Part shown: positions 13,040-24,334 of the stretch, piece after piece | How the letters are laid out: every line of letters starts with the position of its first letter | Position numbering within the stretch: the first letter of the stretch is position 1 | Assembly: GCA_949752795.1 (NCBI GenBank) | Contig: OX457061.1 | Span: 30,012,425-30,076,424, forward strand | Source of the DNA: Hyperoodon ampullatus | Lineage: Eukaryota > Chordata > Mammalia > Artiodactyla > Ziphiidae | DNA: 64,000 nt | Direction: 5' to 3' | Position numbers and translations under genes: made by a program | Notes under the pieces: generated by a model | What the model was told of the DNA's origin: nothing | The model's input: the letters and a program-made list of their open reading frames with translations, nothing else | Database searches by the model: none

Positions 13040-14680
13040 AAGTTTGCTTCAGCAGGGAAAGACTTTCACCAGTCAGTTCAGCTTGGGACGCTGGATGGGT
13101 CAGCTGGGAGCATTCACACACAGGCAGGGCTCTAGCTGGGCAAGGCTGCTGCCTGTGCTCTGAGGTGGGGTGGGGGGATGGCCACTTGCTGGGCTCCATG
13201 GTCAGGTGGGCCCGCTGGCTATGCTCTGCAGTCAGCCGGGGCCCCTAGCTGGACTACACTCACCCTTGATTGAGCAGAGTCACAGACTGTGTTCCCTGGC
13301 ATGGAGGTGCCCTGGGTTGGACAGTGTAATTGGGTGGGTGGGGTTGCACTCCTGTCTCCAGAATCACTCCTTGGTTGGGGGCCTCCGGCTGTGCTCCCCT
13401 AAAGGGTGGTGCCATTGGCTGTGCTCCACGTTCAGGTGTGGCTGTGGGTAGGGCTTCATGACTAGACAGCGCCTGAGGCTGTGCTTGGAGATCAGGCAGG
13501 GGCCTGCCGTTGGGCGGGGCCTCAGGTAACTTGCTGGGCTCCCTGATCTGGCAGGGCCTCCAGCTACACCCTGCTGTTGAGTAGGGCTGGAGGCTGTGCT
13601 CTGTGGCCTGGTGGGGTCACTGGCTGGGCTGCCTGCCTGGGTGAGGCAGCAGGCTTTACTCTGCATTTGCAAGGCCTTAGCCTGGGCTTGGCTGCTGGAT
13701 GGAGCTGTAGGCTGGGCTCCCCCATGGTTGGGCATTTGTAATACTGTGATTTATAATAGGAAATATGTATTTGGTCTTTGTCCCCATTCCTGGCACAGAG
13801 TTCCTAAACCCCTTTCTGTTAAATGATGAGAACCCTAAATGTGTTTTTGTTATGTTAATGAAGTGACTTTTAGAAAGCCCCTAGGTAACCAAAGGATGAA
13901 GGACTGGTTCCAGGGGAACCAATCTTGTGATTAGAGTGTTGGAACCTCCTTTCTGAGAAGGGGAGAGGGGCTGGAGACTGAGTTCAATAACCAATCAATC
14001 ATGCCGATGTAATGAAGCCTCCGTAAAAACCCAAAAGGATGCATGTGGGAGAGCATCCAGGCTGGTGAACAGGTGGAGGTGCTGGGAGAGCTCAGGAGCA
14101 CGTGAGCTCTGTGACCCTTTCCCTATACCTGACCTTATGTATCTCTTCATTTGCCCCCTTTAATATCTCTTGTAATAAACCAGTAATCTAGTAAGTACGC
14201 TGGTTTCCTGAGTTCTGTGAGCTGCTCTGGCAAATTAATCAAACCCATGGAGGGGGTCGTGGGGACCTCTGATTTATAACCAGGCAGTCAGAAGCATCGG
14301 TAATGACTTGAACTTGTGATTGGCATCTGAAGTGGGGGCAGTCATCTGGGACTGAGCCCTTTGCCTGTGGAATCTAATGCTACCTCCAGGTGGATAGTGT
14401 CAGAATTGAGTTAAATCTGTGGGACATTAGGTCAGTGTCCATAGAGAACTGAGTTAATTGGTTGGTGGTGTTGGAAGAAACGCTCATTGAAGGGGTACCA
14501 TAGGCTGGGCTCTAAGGCTCCCTGCTCAGGTGGAGCCGGGTTCAGGCTCCACAGCCGGGCAGGGCTTCTGGTGTCTCCTGCAGGGGCAGGGCTGTAAGAT
14601 GGACTCCTCATCTGCCTGGGCTCTCTGACCAGGCTTCCTGGTAGGGCAGAGTGGAGGCTCTACTCAGCAGTTTAAAACCC
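13040..14680. repeat. Degenerate ~30-bp GC-rich minisatellite, split by an LTR
   Basis: The phrase 'ggctgtgctct' or 'ggctgggctcc', followed after 10-15 bases by 'caggcagggcct'-like text, recurs roughly every 28-32 bp across 13100-13735 and resumes at about 14490-14665. I count about 18-20 degenerate units. The array is far more GC-rich than its surroundings. A 750-bp LTR (13737-14486) interrupts it. ORFs crossing it (13170-13451, 13364-13735) are by-products of the repeat rather than genes. I could not assign it to a named satellite. Confidence 0.7.
13737..14486 (+). mobile_element. Solo LTR of an endogenous retrovirus
   Basis: The element starts TG and ends CA (or 'cgct' with a 4-bp 'catt' duplication at 13733-13736 and 14485-14488). 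A polyadenylation signal 'aataaa' lies in 'cttgtaataaacc' near 14171-14183, followed by 'ggtttcctgagttctgtgag', a typical R/U5 arrangement. No internal retroviral sequence is adjacent, so it is a solo LTR. It interrupts the GC-rich tandem array and is therefore younger than the array. The family (ERV1 or ERVL) is not resolved. Confidence 0.75.
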
Positions 14681-14689
14681 TTTGAATAT

Positions 14690-15660
14690 GTAATATATTT
14701 TAATCCACATTCTTATTTCAAACTCAATTATTTCCCACTACTCCCTCAGACAATGGGCTTAATCTGCTCCCTGTATTTGTATTTGTTCCTATGGAGCCCT
14801 TCGAGATGAGAACTCTGAGCTGTATGGATTAAAACGAGGAAGTGAAGAGAGAATAGGATTTACCATATCTCACTGAAACATACTTAGAGAAACCATAATC
14901 AAGAGGGAGGCTTAAGCAAATCTTCCACAGAGCTGCGACCCTCCCTATAACCCACAAGACTTGGTAGGAGCTGCGAGGAATACGTTTGCTTTCAGGACAG
15001 ATAGGATCACGAACTCCTTTGTTATATGGCAGGCCTCTGACTCTTACTATTTTAATGAAAATGTAACAAAGAATAGAATTTGTGATTTTTGCTCAGGGTA
15101 ATGATCATACGTTGTTCTGACAAGATTTTTGCATAAAAGAACATGGGAGGCACTGAAGAAAAGCGAGATTGTGCAGACACCGTTCAACAGGACACTCTTC
15201 GCATCTGATATGACAAGTAGTGGTACCTCTTTAGGAGGATGGTTTTCAAATTGGGTTCCACAGGGTTCCTTAGATATACTGCCACGGGGTTGAGAGAAGC
15301 CAAGAGGCTTTGAAATCCTGTCCCGAGTCTATCAAAACAGTTTCAGTTTTTACTATTGGGATTATATTTTGTGGAAAGGGTGTGACCCTAAAAATATACA
15401 AATAGATTTTAAAAAGTAAAGCACTACTTTAGAAGAGGTTTCTATAGTGTTTAACCCCGCTGTGTGTCTGTCTCCTGTCTTAGTGTACCAATAAGGAAAT
15501 AGAAATAGGAAAGGAGAGATTTCCATTGTCATTCCTTTCCTGTCAGAAAGTTGTGACAGGAATACCTGGGGACTCTGGGGACTCAATTTAGATCAGAAGG
15601 GTGGTGCAGGGTATGCTAAAGATGATGCTACCTAGAAATAAAAATTAGCCATGAAAGTTA
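14690..15660. other. Unassigned sequence
   Basis: No gene or repeat family was recognised. The minus-strand ORF at 15362-15586 (74 codons) has no known domain and is probably chance. Confidence 0.4.
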
Positions 15661-15664
15661 ACTC

Positions 15665-15905
15665 AAAAATTTAACTTACTACTTTATCATATGTCAGAAA
15701 GTCTGCTAAATGCTGAGAGCACTAAGATGAATGAAACAAGATCCCTATCCTGAAAGGACTTATAATCTAGTTTAGGGATTTCTAATTTTTCCACAAATCT
15801 GTGGGTAGGCATATTTTTTCTGCATTTTAATTTCTAGATCTCAGCCCAGTTCTTGGTATACAGTTGGAGTTCAGGAAATATATGTTGAATGCATGATTCC
15901 CTTTG
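15665..15905 (-). repeat. LINE-2 remnant
   Basis: Antisense L2 3'-end pattern: 'gctaaatgctgagagcac', 'gaatgaaacaagatccct', 'aggacttataatctag', then 'agttcttggtatacag'. Ancient and degraded. Confidence 0.5.
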
Positions 15906-15945
15906 CACTCCTGAAAATAATTCAATTGTCCCTTTGGCTCATTTC

Positions 15946-15973
15946 AGCTTGGTAATGTCACCATTACCAAGCT
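15946..15973. other. Perfect 12-bp inverted repeat with 4-nt loop
   Basis: Left arm 'agcttggtaatg' (15946-15957), loop 'tcac', right arm 'cattaccaagct' (15962-15973), with no mismatches. There is no U-run after it and no coding context, so it is not a terminator. A local template-switch origin is plausible. Confidence 0.9.
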
Positions 15974-16249
15974 TGTCCTGATAGCCTTCCTAAAAACAAC
16001 TGGTCACTAAGAAACTGACAGTAATGTTTTCACCCAGTACATTCTTCTAAATGGAGAACACACGAGGATTCTACTAAGAGCACCCACATGATGGGATCAG
16101 AGGGGTTATACTTGGTCCAGCCGGGGACACCAAGAATAGCACAAATGTCATCTACTGACAGTGGGTGAGTTTGATCATGAGAAGGTATGGTGGTAGTATG
16201 GAGAAGCAATACCACATTAGAACCATTAGTGACTACAAATTATGATGCT

Positions 16250-16410
16250 TGTCAATTTCACAGACATTGTATCCTCATTGAATCCTAGCAACAATCGTGT
16301 AAAGTGGTGGCTGCTGTTCCAATGTTATAGCAGAGAAGCTGCAGCAACAACAGACGAAGTAACTTGCTTAGAATGATTTTTAGTAAGAGATGGAATAGAG
16401 AAAGATTTTT
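16250..16410 (-). repeat. MIR SINE, degraded
   Basis: Antisense MIR-like order: 'tcctcattgaatcctagcaacaa', a 'cagagaagctgcagc' block, 'gaagtaacttgcttagaat', then 'agtaagagatggaatagag'. High divergence; limits approximate. Confidence 0.5.
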
Positions 16411-16739
16411 TAAAATTTAAATTTCATTATCAAGATTAAAATATTCATGTGAATTTGAAAATGTAGAAATTATAGGAGGTGTGGCCATTATTAAAAGTTA
16501 AATTGTTCCTTTCTATTATGAAAAGTATTCAACTTAGAATTTAGTGCATCATTAAGGGGTAGTTTTACAGCCAATGTTCTTTCTTGTTATAATGCATTTA
16601 AAATTTTTAAAGTTGTGCATAGAGCATGTAGATGCTATTATGTAATTTACTATGAAATATAGATGTTAAAACCATTTTTGCTATAAAGCAATTTATTCTC
16701 AAAAATGACTAAAATTCTTAGCATTTAAGAAGTCATTTC

Positions 16740-16947
16740 GGGGCTTCCCTGGTGGCGCAGTGGTTGAGAGTCCGCCTGCCGACGCAGGGGACACAGGTTC
16801 GTGCCCCGGTCTGGGAAGATCCCACATGCCGTGGAGCGGCTGGGCCCGTGAGCCATGGCTGCTGAGCCTGCGCGTCCGGAGCCTGTGCTCCGCAGCGGGA
16901 GAGGCCACAACAGTGAGAGGCCCGCGTACCGCAAAAAAAAAAAAAAA
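16740..16947 (+). mobile_element. CHR-type SINE (short form)
   Basis: Same ~190-bp body as the other young copies, with A-box 'tggcgcagtgg', B-box region 'ggttcgtgcc' and a 15-A tail. The flanking duplication is 'aagtcatttc' (left copy ends at 16739, right copy begins about 16946). It lies in otherwise unassigned sequence. Confidence 0.96.
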
Positions 16948-17349
16948 GTCATTTCACTTAAGAAGAAAAATAATACAGAAAAATTAAAAGACCTTTACTC
17001 TTTGTAGTAGAAATGTCAAACAATTCCACTTATTCATAAATAGGTCAAATGAATCATTTGTCAAACAAAGCACTTCCAGTCCTTATTATGTCAAGGAGTG
17101 ATGAAATCATTTAATGCATGAGAAGAACAGAAACTACAGGATAATTCAAATCCAGCCAAGTAAAAAGGGCCTAACATGAAAAAAAAAAAAAAAAAACTAT
17201 TGAATGCTCCTTACAGTTATTTTTTAGGTTTCTTAAATGTCATGACCCTAATTTATCAGAATAGTAATGACTTAGTAATATGTAACATTCTTTTGTGAGG
17301 TTCACATTAATCTATTTCTAAATTTTTCAAACTTCATTTTTTTGAGGTT

Positions 17350-20300
17350 TGAATTCTCATCAAGATGGAGTAAACACAATCCACCCTATTTCTCCCAAAC
17401 TTATTAAAACTAAAACCCCTCATCAAAATGCATAAAGGCACTAACTGAGGACTCTCAAAAGTAAATAACAGCAAGCAGATTTGGGAGGTAAATAAAAAAC
17501 ATGAAGAATAACTAATACAGCTTTGAGTCACCTGTTTTGTTTTTTTCTTTTCCCATGACTCCCATGATCTTAGGTTTTAAGACATCCCAAATCTGTGAGT
17601 ATAAGCAGAAAAATCACCAAGAAATTCTCTCTTTTTCTGTCCAGAGAATGAGGAAAGGGAGCCCTATAGAATAGTTGTACAGGAAATTTAAGGTTTTTTG
17701 GGGGGTGGGTGGGTTTGTTTTTATTGAGATAACTTTGGTTTATAGCATTATATAAGTTTCATGTGTACATTATATTTTGACTTCTGTATACACTAGCATG
17801 CTCACCATCCAAAATTAAGTTGCCATCTGTCAACATACAGTTTTCCCCCTTTACCCATTGCATTGTCCTCTCAGCCCCTACCCCTGGTAACTAGTACTCG
17901 GTTCTCTGTATCTATGTGGGGTTTTTTTGTTATGTTTTATTTACTTTTGTTTTTTTGTTTATTTATTTGTTTATATTCCACATATGAGCAAAATCATACA
18001 GTATCTATCTTCCTCTATATGACTTATTTCACTTGTATAATAACCTCAAGATGCATCCATATTGTTGCAAATGGCAACATTTTATCTTTCTATGGCTGAG
18101 TAGTATTCCACCGTATAAATGTATACCATATATTCCTTACCATTCATATCCATTGATGGGCACTTAGGTTGTTCCCATATCTTGGGTATTGTAAATAACA
18201 CTGTGATAAACATAGGGGTGCATATACCTTTTTGAATTAGTGTTTTCATTTTCTTCGAATAAATACCCAGAAGTGGAATTGCTAGATTGTATGGTAGTTC
18301 TATTCTTAATTCTTTTGAGGAAACCCCATACTGTTTTCCCCAGTGGCCCCATCAATTTACATTCCCACCAACTGTATATGAGGGTTCCCTTTCCTCCACG
18401 TCCTCGCCAATACTTGTTATTTCTTGCCTTTTTAATAACAGCGTTCCTAGGAGTGTGAGGTGATATCTCACTGTGGTTTTGATTTGCATAGGAAATTCCA
18501 GTTTTAAAAAAACTCACCCAGCCCAGCCCTATGCAAGCCCCAGTCAGGAAGCTGCACTTGCATAGCAAGTATAGGAGTTGTGGCCACTCGGGCACCTAAA
18601 ACTATGAGATAAAATTCTTCTTTCTGATAAAAAGAACTCAGAAGAGAAGTTCCTGTGGTCCAAAGAGTGTGGGGGAAATTCAGGTTATCTTTCTCTCTCT
18701 TTTTTCTCTCACCAGTTTGCTGCTGAGGTAGACCCAATAAAAGGAAGTGAATAACAGAACAGGACACTAAAACTTCAGCCCAGTGGCTAAAGGGTCAGCA
18801 AAAAGGATTTCCTGAAGTCAGAGAGTAAGGGGGAAATCACAGAGAGGAAGGATCTGTAGTAAGGGATCCCTAAATCTGTGTATAAAGCCACAGGCTTACC
18901 CTCTAAACTGCATAAGCATGGAATTAACCTGAGATGTGCTGTTACACTAGAGTTTAAACCACTGATGAGTTCCCAGACTGGCACAAATAGCACTGTATAA
19001 ACTTTGAAAACTACATTGACATGTAAACTATAGCCCACAAGATACAGGTTAAGACTTGCATCTGAAACTAATGAGGTTGGTTGCTGCTAAAACAAAATGC
19101 CAACAACATTCTCTGAAGAATTTAACAATGATATTCAAAAAGTTCTGGATACAATTGAGAAGTACTTGATATACAAGTACCTGTAAAATCTTAATAAAAC
19201 TCACAGATGCTAGAAAATTCACATATGCTAACCCTGAGATGACTCAGATGCTGGAGTTATCAAACAATTTAAAGCAGAAATTATAATCATGCCTCATGAA
19301 GGGAAAATATTCTTGAAATGAATGGGAAGATAGAAGTTCTCAAAAGAGAAGTAGAAACTATAAAGAAGGAAAAAAATGGAAATTTTATAACTGAAAAATA
19401 CAATAATGGAATTAACAAAAAGCACATATAGCTTACTTTCATAATGGATATGACAGAGGAAAGAATTAACTTGAAGACAGAGCAATTGAAATTTTCCAAA
19501 CTGAAACTTTTTTCAGATTGGAAAGTTAACATATACATCAGTGGAATCCTAGAAAGACAGAAGAGAAAAATCAATGCAGAAAATTTATTTTAAGAAACAA
19601 TGGCTTAAAATTTCCAAGATTTGGTGAAAGATATAATTAAACAGATACAAGAAATTTGGTGACATCTAACCAGGATAAATGCAAAGAAAACTACATCCCA
19701 ATACATCATAATCACACTACAAAAACTAAAAATGAGGAAAAGAATCTTGAAATTAGCCAGAGGAAAGCAACATATCACATATAGGGGAATGCCAACTTGA
19801 ATGACCTCAGATTTCTCACCAGAGACCATGAGGGGTGTAAAACAGTGGGAAAATGTCTTTGAAGTTCAAAGAGAAAAATTTATCTTCCCAGAATTCTATA
19901 TCCAGATAAAATAGCCTTCAGAAATAAAGGAGAAATAAGGACATCTTAAGATGGAATAAAACAAAGAGAATTTGTTTCCAGGAGACCTTTTCTAAAAGAA
20001 AGAAGTTATGTAGGCAGAAGGATGACATTAGAGGGAAACTTGGAACTTCAGAAAGAAGAAACACAGAAACAGTAAATAAATATACAAAATAAACTTCCTT
20101 AGTTCTTTAAAACGTATGACTATTGGAAGCAAAAATTATAAAATTGTCTGATGGGGTTTTTGATGGGTCTTCTGATCTTAAACATACATATCTTCTCCAA
20201 AGCACCACCCCCATCCCAACTTGTCAGCCTCCAAGCCTTTCTTAGCCATGGCCAAAATTGAAAAGCAGCATACTGATGAATGAAATAAGGAGCCTGTTTA

Positions 20301-20935
20301 GTGTGGATATTTTACATTTGATAGGAGGAATGAAAACACGAGCTTTAATTTCATTGAAAACTTCTCCAAAAAAAATCCCTAAGAATTGAATTTGTCTTTC
20401 TGTTAGTAGAACTTATCAATATTAAGAAGCTAGGTACTTTTTCACTGCTCCTTCTTGCTTAGTCTTTCTTCTTTAGTTTATTACTTTCTTGTTCATGTCC
20501 TAGTCCCTCCCCACAACTTCATATCATGTAAATGCATGACAACTGCAAGATAAAGCAGGTAGGGTAAAGACACCTATGTAGCCATAAGGATTCTACATTT
20601 CACTTGAAGAGGTAAAATATTAACTTTAAGTAGACTGAAAAATTAGGTGTATATACTGTAATCCCTACAGCAATCACTAATGAAAACTAAATAAAGGCAT
20701 ACAATCAAAAAGCCACATAAATTAAAATGGAATACTAAAACATATTCAAATAATCCACAACAAATCAGGCAAGAAATAGAAAAAAAAAAGATGAAGAGAA
20801 TAAGAAAATGGTGAGCCAAAATCCAAATATATCAATTATTACATTAAATGAAAATAGTATAAACACACCAAAAGACAAAGATTTTCAGACTAAATTAACA
20901 AAGAAGACCCAATTATGTGCTAGGAAAATTGTGTC
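17350..20935 (+). mobile_element. Ancient LINE-1: 5' UTR, ORF1 and start of ORF2, with a nested L1
   Basis: The element opens at 'caagatggagtaaac' (about 17360), the usual start of an L1M 5' UTR. The 5' UTR is broken by an antisense L1 (17690-18492) and resumes at about 18493. ORF1-like sequence follows (about 19080-19960), with the block around 19900-19950 that encodes the conserved C-terminal part. A long inter-ORF region leads to the start of an ORF2 endonuclease domain at 20815-20935, where the match stops. Frames are full of stops. It is the oldest large L1 in the window and non-coding. Confidence 0.7.
17690..18492 (-). mobile_element. LINE-1 fragment nested in the older L1
   Basis: Antisense L1 3' UTR and ORF2 tail. 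It starts 'tttttattgagataacttt' and ends in antisense ORF2 text ('cctcaccacactg'-type block near 18455-18485, degraded). 'aggaaatt' occurs just before (about 17680) and just after (about 18491) and fits a short target-site duplication. This supports insertion into a pre-existing 5' UTR. Confidence 0.75.
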
Positions 20936-21004
20936 CTAGGGGAAGGTAAATAGCCAAACATTTTATGGAATGATGGGTAAAGAGTCTGAATTAAATTGAT
21001 GCCT

Positions 21005-22555
21005 GGAAGTCTAAAGTATCATCATGATCTGTCAAAGTGGGGCCCATAGAGGCCAGGTAATAAATGAAAACTGGCTCAAAGGATTCACTGGGTGCTTGAA
21101 CCCACCAGTGGTCATTTTCCTGGTCCCAAATATAGTCAGAATAGGCATCCTTGGTAATGGCACAACACCTACAATGTATGCTTGGCCTGTGGGGTAAAAG
21201 GTGTTACGGTGTGAAATTCTAAAGGGAAGCTTCTGATACTGTAAAACTCCCTTCCAACGCAGCAAATCAAAATTAATACTACAGGGCTTCCCTGGTGGCG
21301 CAGTGGTTAAGAGTCCACCTGCCAATGCAGGGGACACAGGTTCGTGCCCCAGTCCGGGAAGATCCCACATGCCGCTGAGCGGTTAGGCCCGTGAGCCATG
21401 GCCGCTGAGCCTGCGCGTCCGGAGCCTGTGCTCCGCAACGGGAGAGGCCACAACAGTGAGAGGCCCGCGTACAGCAAAAAAAAAAAAAAATTAATACTAC
21501 ATCCCATTTGACTGATGGAGATGCACGCCACTCAACAATCTACAGAATACAGAGTTGGTGTTTCCAGCCAGTTTTACACTTTCTTCACTAGTCTGGCCCC
21601 TGCGATAACCAGATGGATTCTAGAAAACGGCATTAGACTATGGCAAACTCAACCAAGGAATAGCCCTAATTACAACTATCATGCCAGGTGGGATATCTTA
21701 GCTTGAGCAGATTAAAATAGCCCCAGGTACACAGAATATAGCCATTGATTTATCAAATGCACTCTTTCCCATAACTATCGGGATAGGGGATCAGAAATAG
21801 TTTGAATTCAGATAACAGGCAACAGTATAAATTTAGAGTTTAGTCTAACTTCTTGCAAAATACCATGTTGATCCACTATATCAACGACCGCATGCTATTT
21901 GGGCGAGATGAGTGAGAAGTGGCATATCAGAGACCTTGGTAAGATACCTGTGCTCCAGAGAGTGGGAGATAAACCCTAACGACTCAGGGGTAGGCCACAT
22001 CAGTGAAACTGTAGTGGGCACGGGCATTCCAGGACATTGCAAAGTAAAAGATAAATTATTGCGTCTTGCACCTCCCAATACAAAGAAACAGGCACGATGA
22101 CTGGTAGGGCTCTTCAGATTCCAAGGGCATTCAATAACCGGGAACACTGTACTGACATGTACACCAAATGACATGGAAGCTTTGAGTGGGACCCAAAGAG
22201 GAAAAGCTCCGTAGCGAGGCCAGGCTTCAATGGAGGCAGCCTTGCTTCTTAAAACAAACGAGGCAGACCCTGTGGCATTACCAGCTGTGGGAAACGATAC
22301 CATGTGGAATTTATGACAACCTCCCAATGGGATACTCACAACCCAGAACCACAGGGCAAGGCCATACCACCTGCAGCAGAGACTTTAATATCTTCAGAAA
22401 AACAATTCCCCGTGTGCCCTTGCTGAGATGGAGCACCTAACCGCGGGGTACCAAGTGACTACAGCCTCAACTTCACGTCATCAGCTCAGTTCTCTCAGAC
22501 TCGCCTAAAGTCAGGTGGGCCCCGTAACAGTCCTTTTTAAGGTAAAAATGCTCTA
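21005..22555 (+). pseudogene. ERVL-like endogenous retrovirus pol remnant
   Basis: Fragmented translations on the plus strand resemble retroviral pol. The reverse-transcriptase catalytic box near 21875-21895 reads Y-I-N-D where Y-x-D-D is expected. About 100-200 bp downstream are recognisable RT C-terminal and connection blocks (around 21940-21975 and 22035-22100). An RNase H-like stretch follows at 22180-22450. Stops and frameshifts break every frame, so nothing functional is encoded. A CHR SINE interrupts it at 21284. Assignment to the ERVL class rests on block resemblance and on the ERVL-type LTR downstream; it is moderately secure. No gag, env or 5' LTR was recognised. Confidence 0.6.
21284..21490 (+). 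mobile_element. CHR-type SINE (short form) inside the ERV remnant
   Basis: Short-form body with a 15-A tail. The duplication 'aaattaatactaca' is present at both ends (21270-21283 and about 21489-21502). The body has 'gcggttaggcccgtgag' where other copies have 'gcggctgggcccg', a private variant. Younger than the retrovirus it splits. Confidence 0.96.
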
Positions 22556-23420
22556 TCAAGAATCAAGCACAGGTCCCTGATGAGCTAGCCCGCTGTTGAA
22601 CACGCCACATGTAGTCCGCCATTGTTACACAGCGCCTCTCCCTCCTGCCCTTGCCCGCACCTGCGCAATCTCGGAAAAACCATGGCAAAGGGATTTCCCA
22701 ACAAACTCCCCCTGACCCAACGGTCAGGGTCACACTGCGACGGCAGCCGCCCCATGGTCCTGGCAAAGAGAGAGGGACAAGGCTTGGTCCCAATGGGAGT
22801 GCGAGGGCAGGAACCTCTGAGACCTGGTCACGGCAGAGACCAGCACAGGCAAGCAGGGGAGTCCATCCCCTTCCAGGCTGCCCAGTGCGCCGGGGGCCAA
22901 AGCCCCAGGGTACCGGCGGCAGCACAGGCTTACCTCTAGCAGGGTCCAATGGCGCCGCAGCAATCCAACAGCACGGGCTCAGAGCATCCTCGGGGCAGCT
23001 TCTCCTCCCAGCAGCTGCGAGGGGTCTTGAGTTCGTCCCAGGACACCGTCGCTGTCTGCTCCTCGAGCCTTCCCCAGAACGGCGTCTGAGCGCCGCCCTT
23101 CCTCTTGACTCAGCCCTACCGCCGGCACGCCGCGACGGGGCAGCTGGCTCCTTCACCCAAGCCTCCCGGTCAGCAAATGTTCCCCTCTTTTGAATATCCC
23201 GAGTGGCACCTGAGGGCCGGGCCCAGGGCCAGGTGGGGGCAATGCGGTGGAGTGTGGCGCTTCCCAGGAAGGCAAACAGGAGCCCTCCGGCTGCGCTTTG
23301 TAGCTTAGCGGGGAGTAAGTAGGGGCCCTGCTGGAAGGGCAGGGAGAGGCCGCGCTGGGACGCGCTAGGGGTCAGGGAGGCTCAGAGAAGGGCAGAAGCG
23401 GGCCCGAGGTGCTGCCGCCA
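22556..23420. promoter_or_regulatory. CpG-rich island of unknown origin
   Basis: An abrupt change from AT-rich sequence to a CpG-dense block of about 0.85 kb, densest at 22900-23200 and 23200-23400. It contains a YY1-like motif on the minus strand ('aacaatggcggac', about 22613-22625). A strong minus-strand splice-donor match 'gaggtaagc' has its GT at 22932-22933, and a plus-strand donor match 'ggagtaagt' has its GT at 23315-23316. Long ORFs on both strands (22563-23156 minus, 22651-23193 plus) reflect the scarcity of stops in GC-rich DNA and match no protein I know. It could be a promoter and first exon of a non-coding transcript, or the GC-rich end of an unrecognised element. Confidence 0.5.
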
Positions 23421-23790
23421 CGACCACTCTTCCTAGAGGAAGCCCAGTATTGCAGGATCTCGGGGGATAGAGTGGGGGGTGAGGGTCGGCATGGGAGTCC
23501 TGGGATGAGAAACACCTGGGTGCCCTCGGCCTCAGCAGCCCCCGCATCCCTGACTCTTCTGGTTCACAGGACCTGACCACAAGGGGCACACAGTGCAAAG
23601 GGGTACGTGCTTGTGCCCAAGAGTATGGATTTTTACTTACCACTGCTGAGTGAGCTAATATTGCTACCGATGGTGCCTCTAAAATGGAGAGTGCTGGTCT
23701 GCTGTGAGGGAGACAATGAGTACCAGCTGTGGCTCTGAGATCTGCTGCAGGGGCTGTAGTTTGTCCTCCCACTAACTTTCCTCCGCTATA
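23421..23790. other. Unassigned sequence between CpG island and LTR
   Basis: Moderately GC-rich, no recognised element. A minus-strand donor-like 'ggtaagtaaa' lies at about 23633-23642. The minus-strand ORF at 23365-23772 has no known domain. Confidence 0.35.
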
Positions 23791-24328
23791 AAGTTCATTT
23801 AAGAAGAGAGGTCTGCTAGAATCCTATGGAAGTTGCTTGCAGATTGTTTATCGAGAAATTGGATGCTATTTGCACAAAGGGTGGATTTGGTGGACACTGT
23901 GATATGTCCCCTGGATCTCCCTTCAGTGCAGGACTTAAGGCCCCAATTGTTGGAAGTGCTGCTGGCTGACAGCCTTCAGCTGTCCGCTCTTTCAGGATTG
24001 ACCTCAGCTGCAGGGAGTAACCTTGCTCAAGATTACATTCCTGCCTGGGAATCACATCCAGTGAATGACTGATAAAATTGTATGGAGGCCTGGCCATCTT
24101 GGCCCAACTCAGGACAACTCTTAAGGGGTATTCGAGCTCCAGAGAAACTTTTGGAGTAGGTGGAGGTTGTCACTGGTCCTAATTCCTAGCTTGACCTTTC
24201 TCTCTGTTCAATCCTATTTCCTTTTCGTCCCTTCTACAGGGATTGTCCCCAGGAAAGCTCCTTGATAAGCATTCAGCAAACTAAACTCAGTCTTACAGTC
24301 ACCTTCTGGAGAAACCCAGCCTGTGACA
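23790..24328 (+). mobile_element. ERVL-type (MLT2-like) LTR
   Basis: The right two-thirds follow the MLT2 pattern. The blocks are 'gctggctgacagccttcagc', 'acctcagctgcagggagtaa', 'catcttggcccaactcagg' and 'gagctccagagaaac', then 'cttctacagggattgtccc' and the terminal 'acccagcctgtgaca'. It is in the same orientation as the pol remnant at 21005-22555, so both may be parts of one provirus. The left edge is uncertain. Confidence 0.65.
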
Positions 24329-24334
24329 ATACTT

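Noticed and set aside
13170..13826. ORFs of 76-123 codons near 13.2-13.8 kb
   Set aside because: They are translations of the degenerate GC-rich tandem repeat and its antisense, with no protein-level conservation visible.
16740..16800. Possible tRNA gene from the A-box and B-box
   Set aside because: The boxes belong to a tRNA-derived SINE. The acceptor and anticodon arms do not form a proper cloverleaf and an A-tail and TSD follow.
22563..23193. Long ORFs on both strands (197 and 180 codons) in the CpG island
   Set aside because: Overlapping open frames on both strands are typical of GC-rich DNA with few stops. The translations are low-complexity Pro/Arg/Ala-rich with no known similarity.
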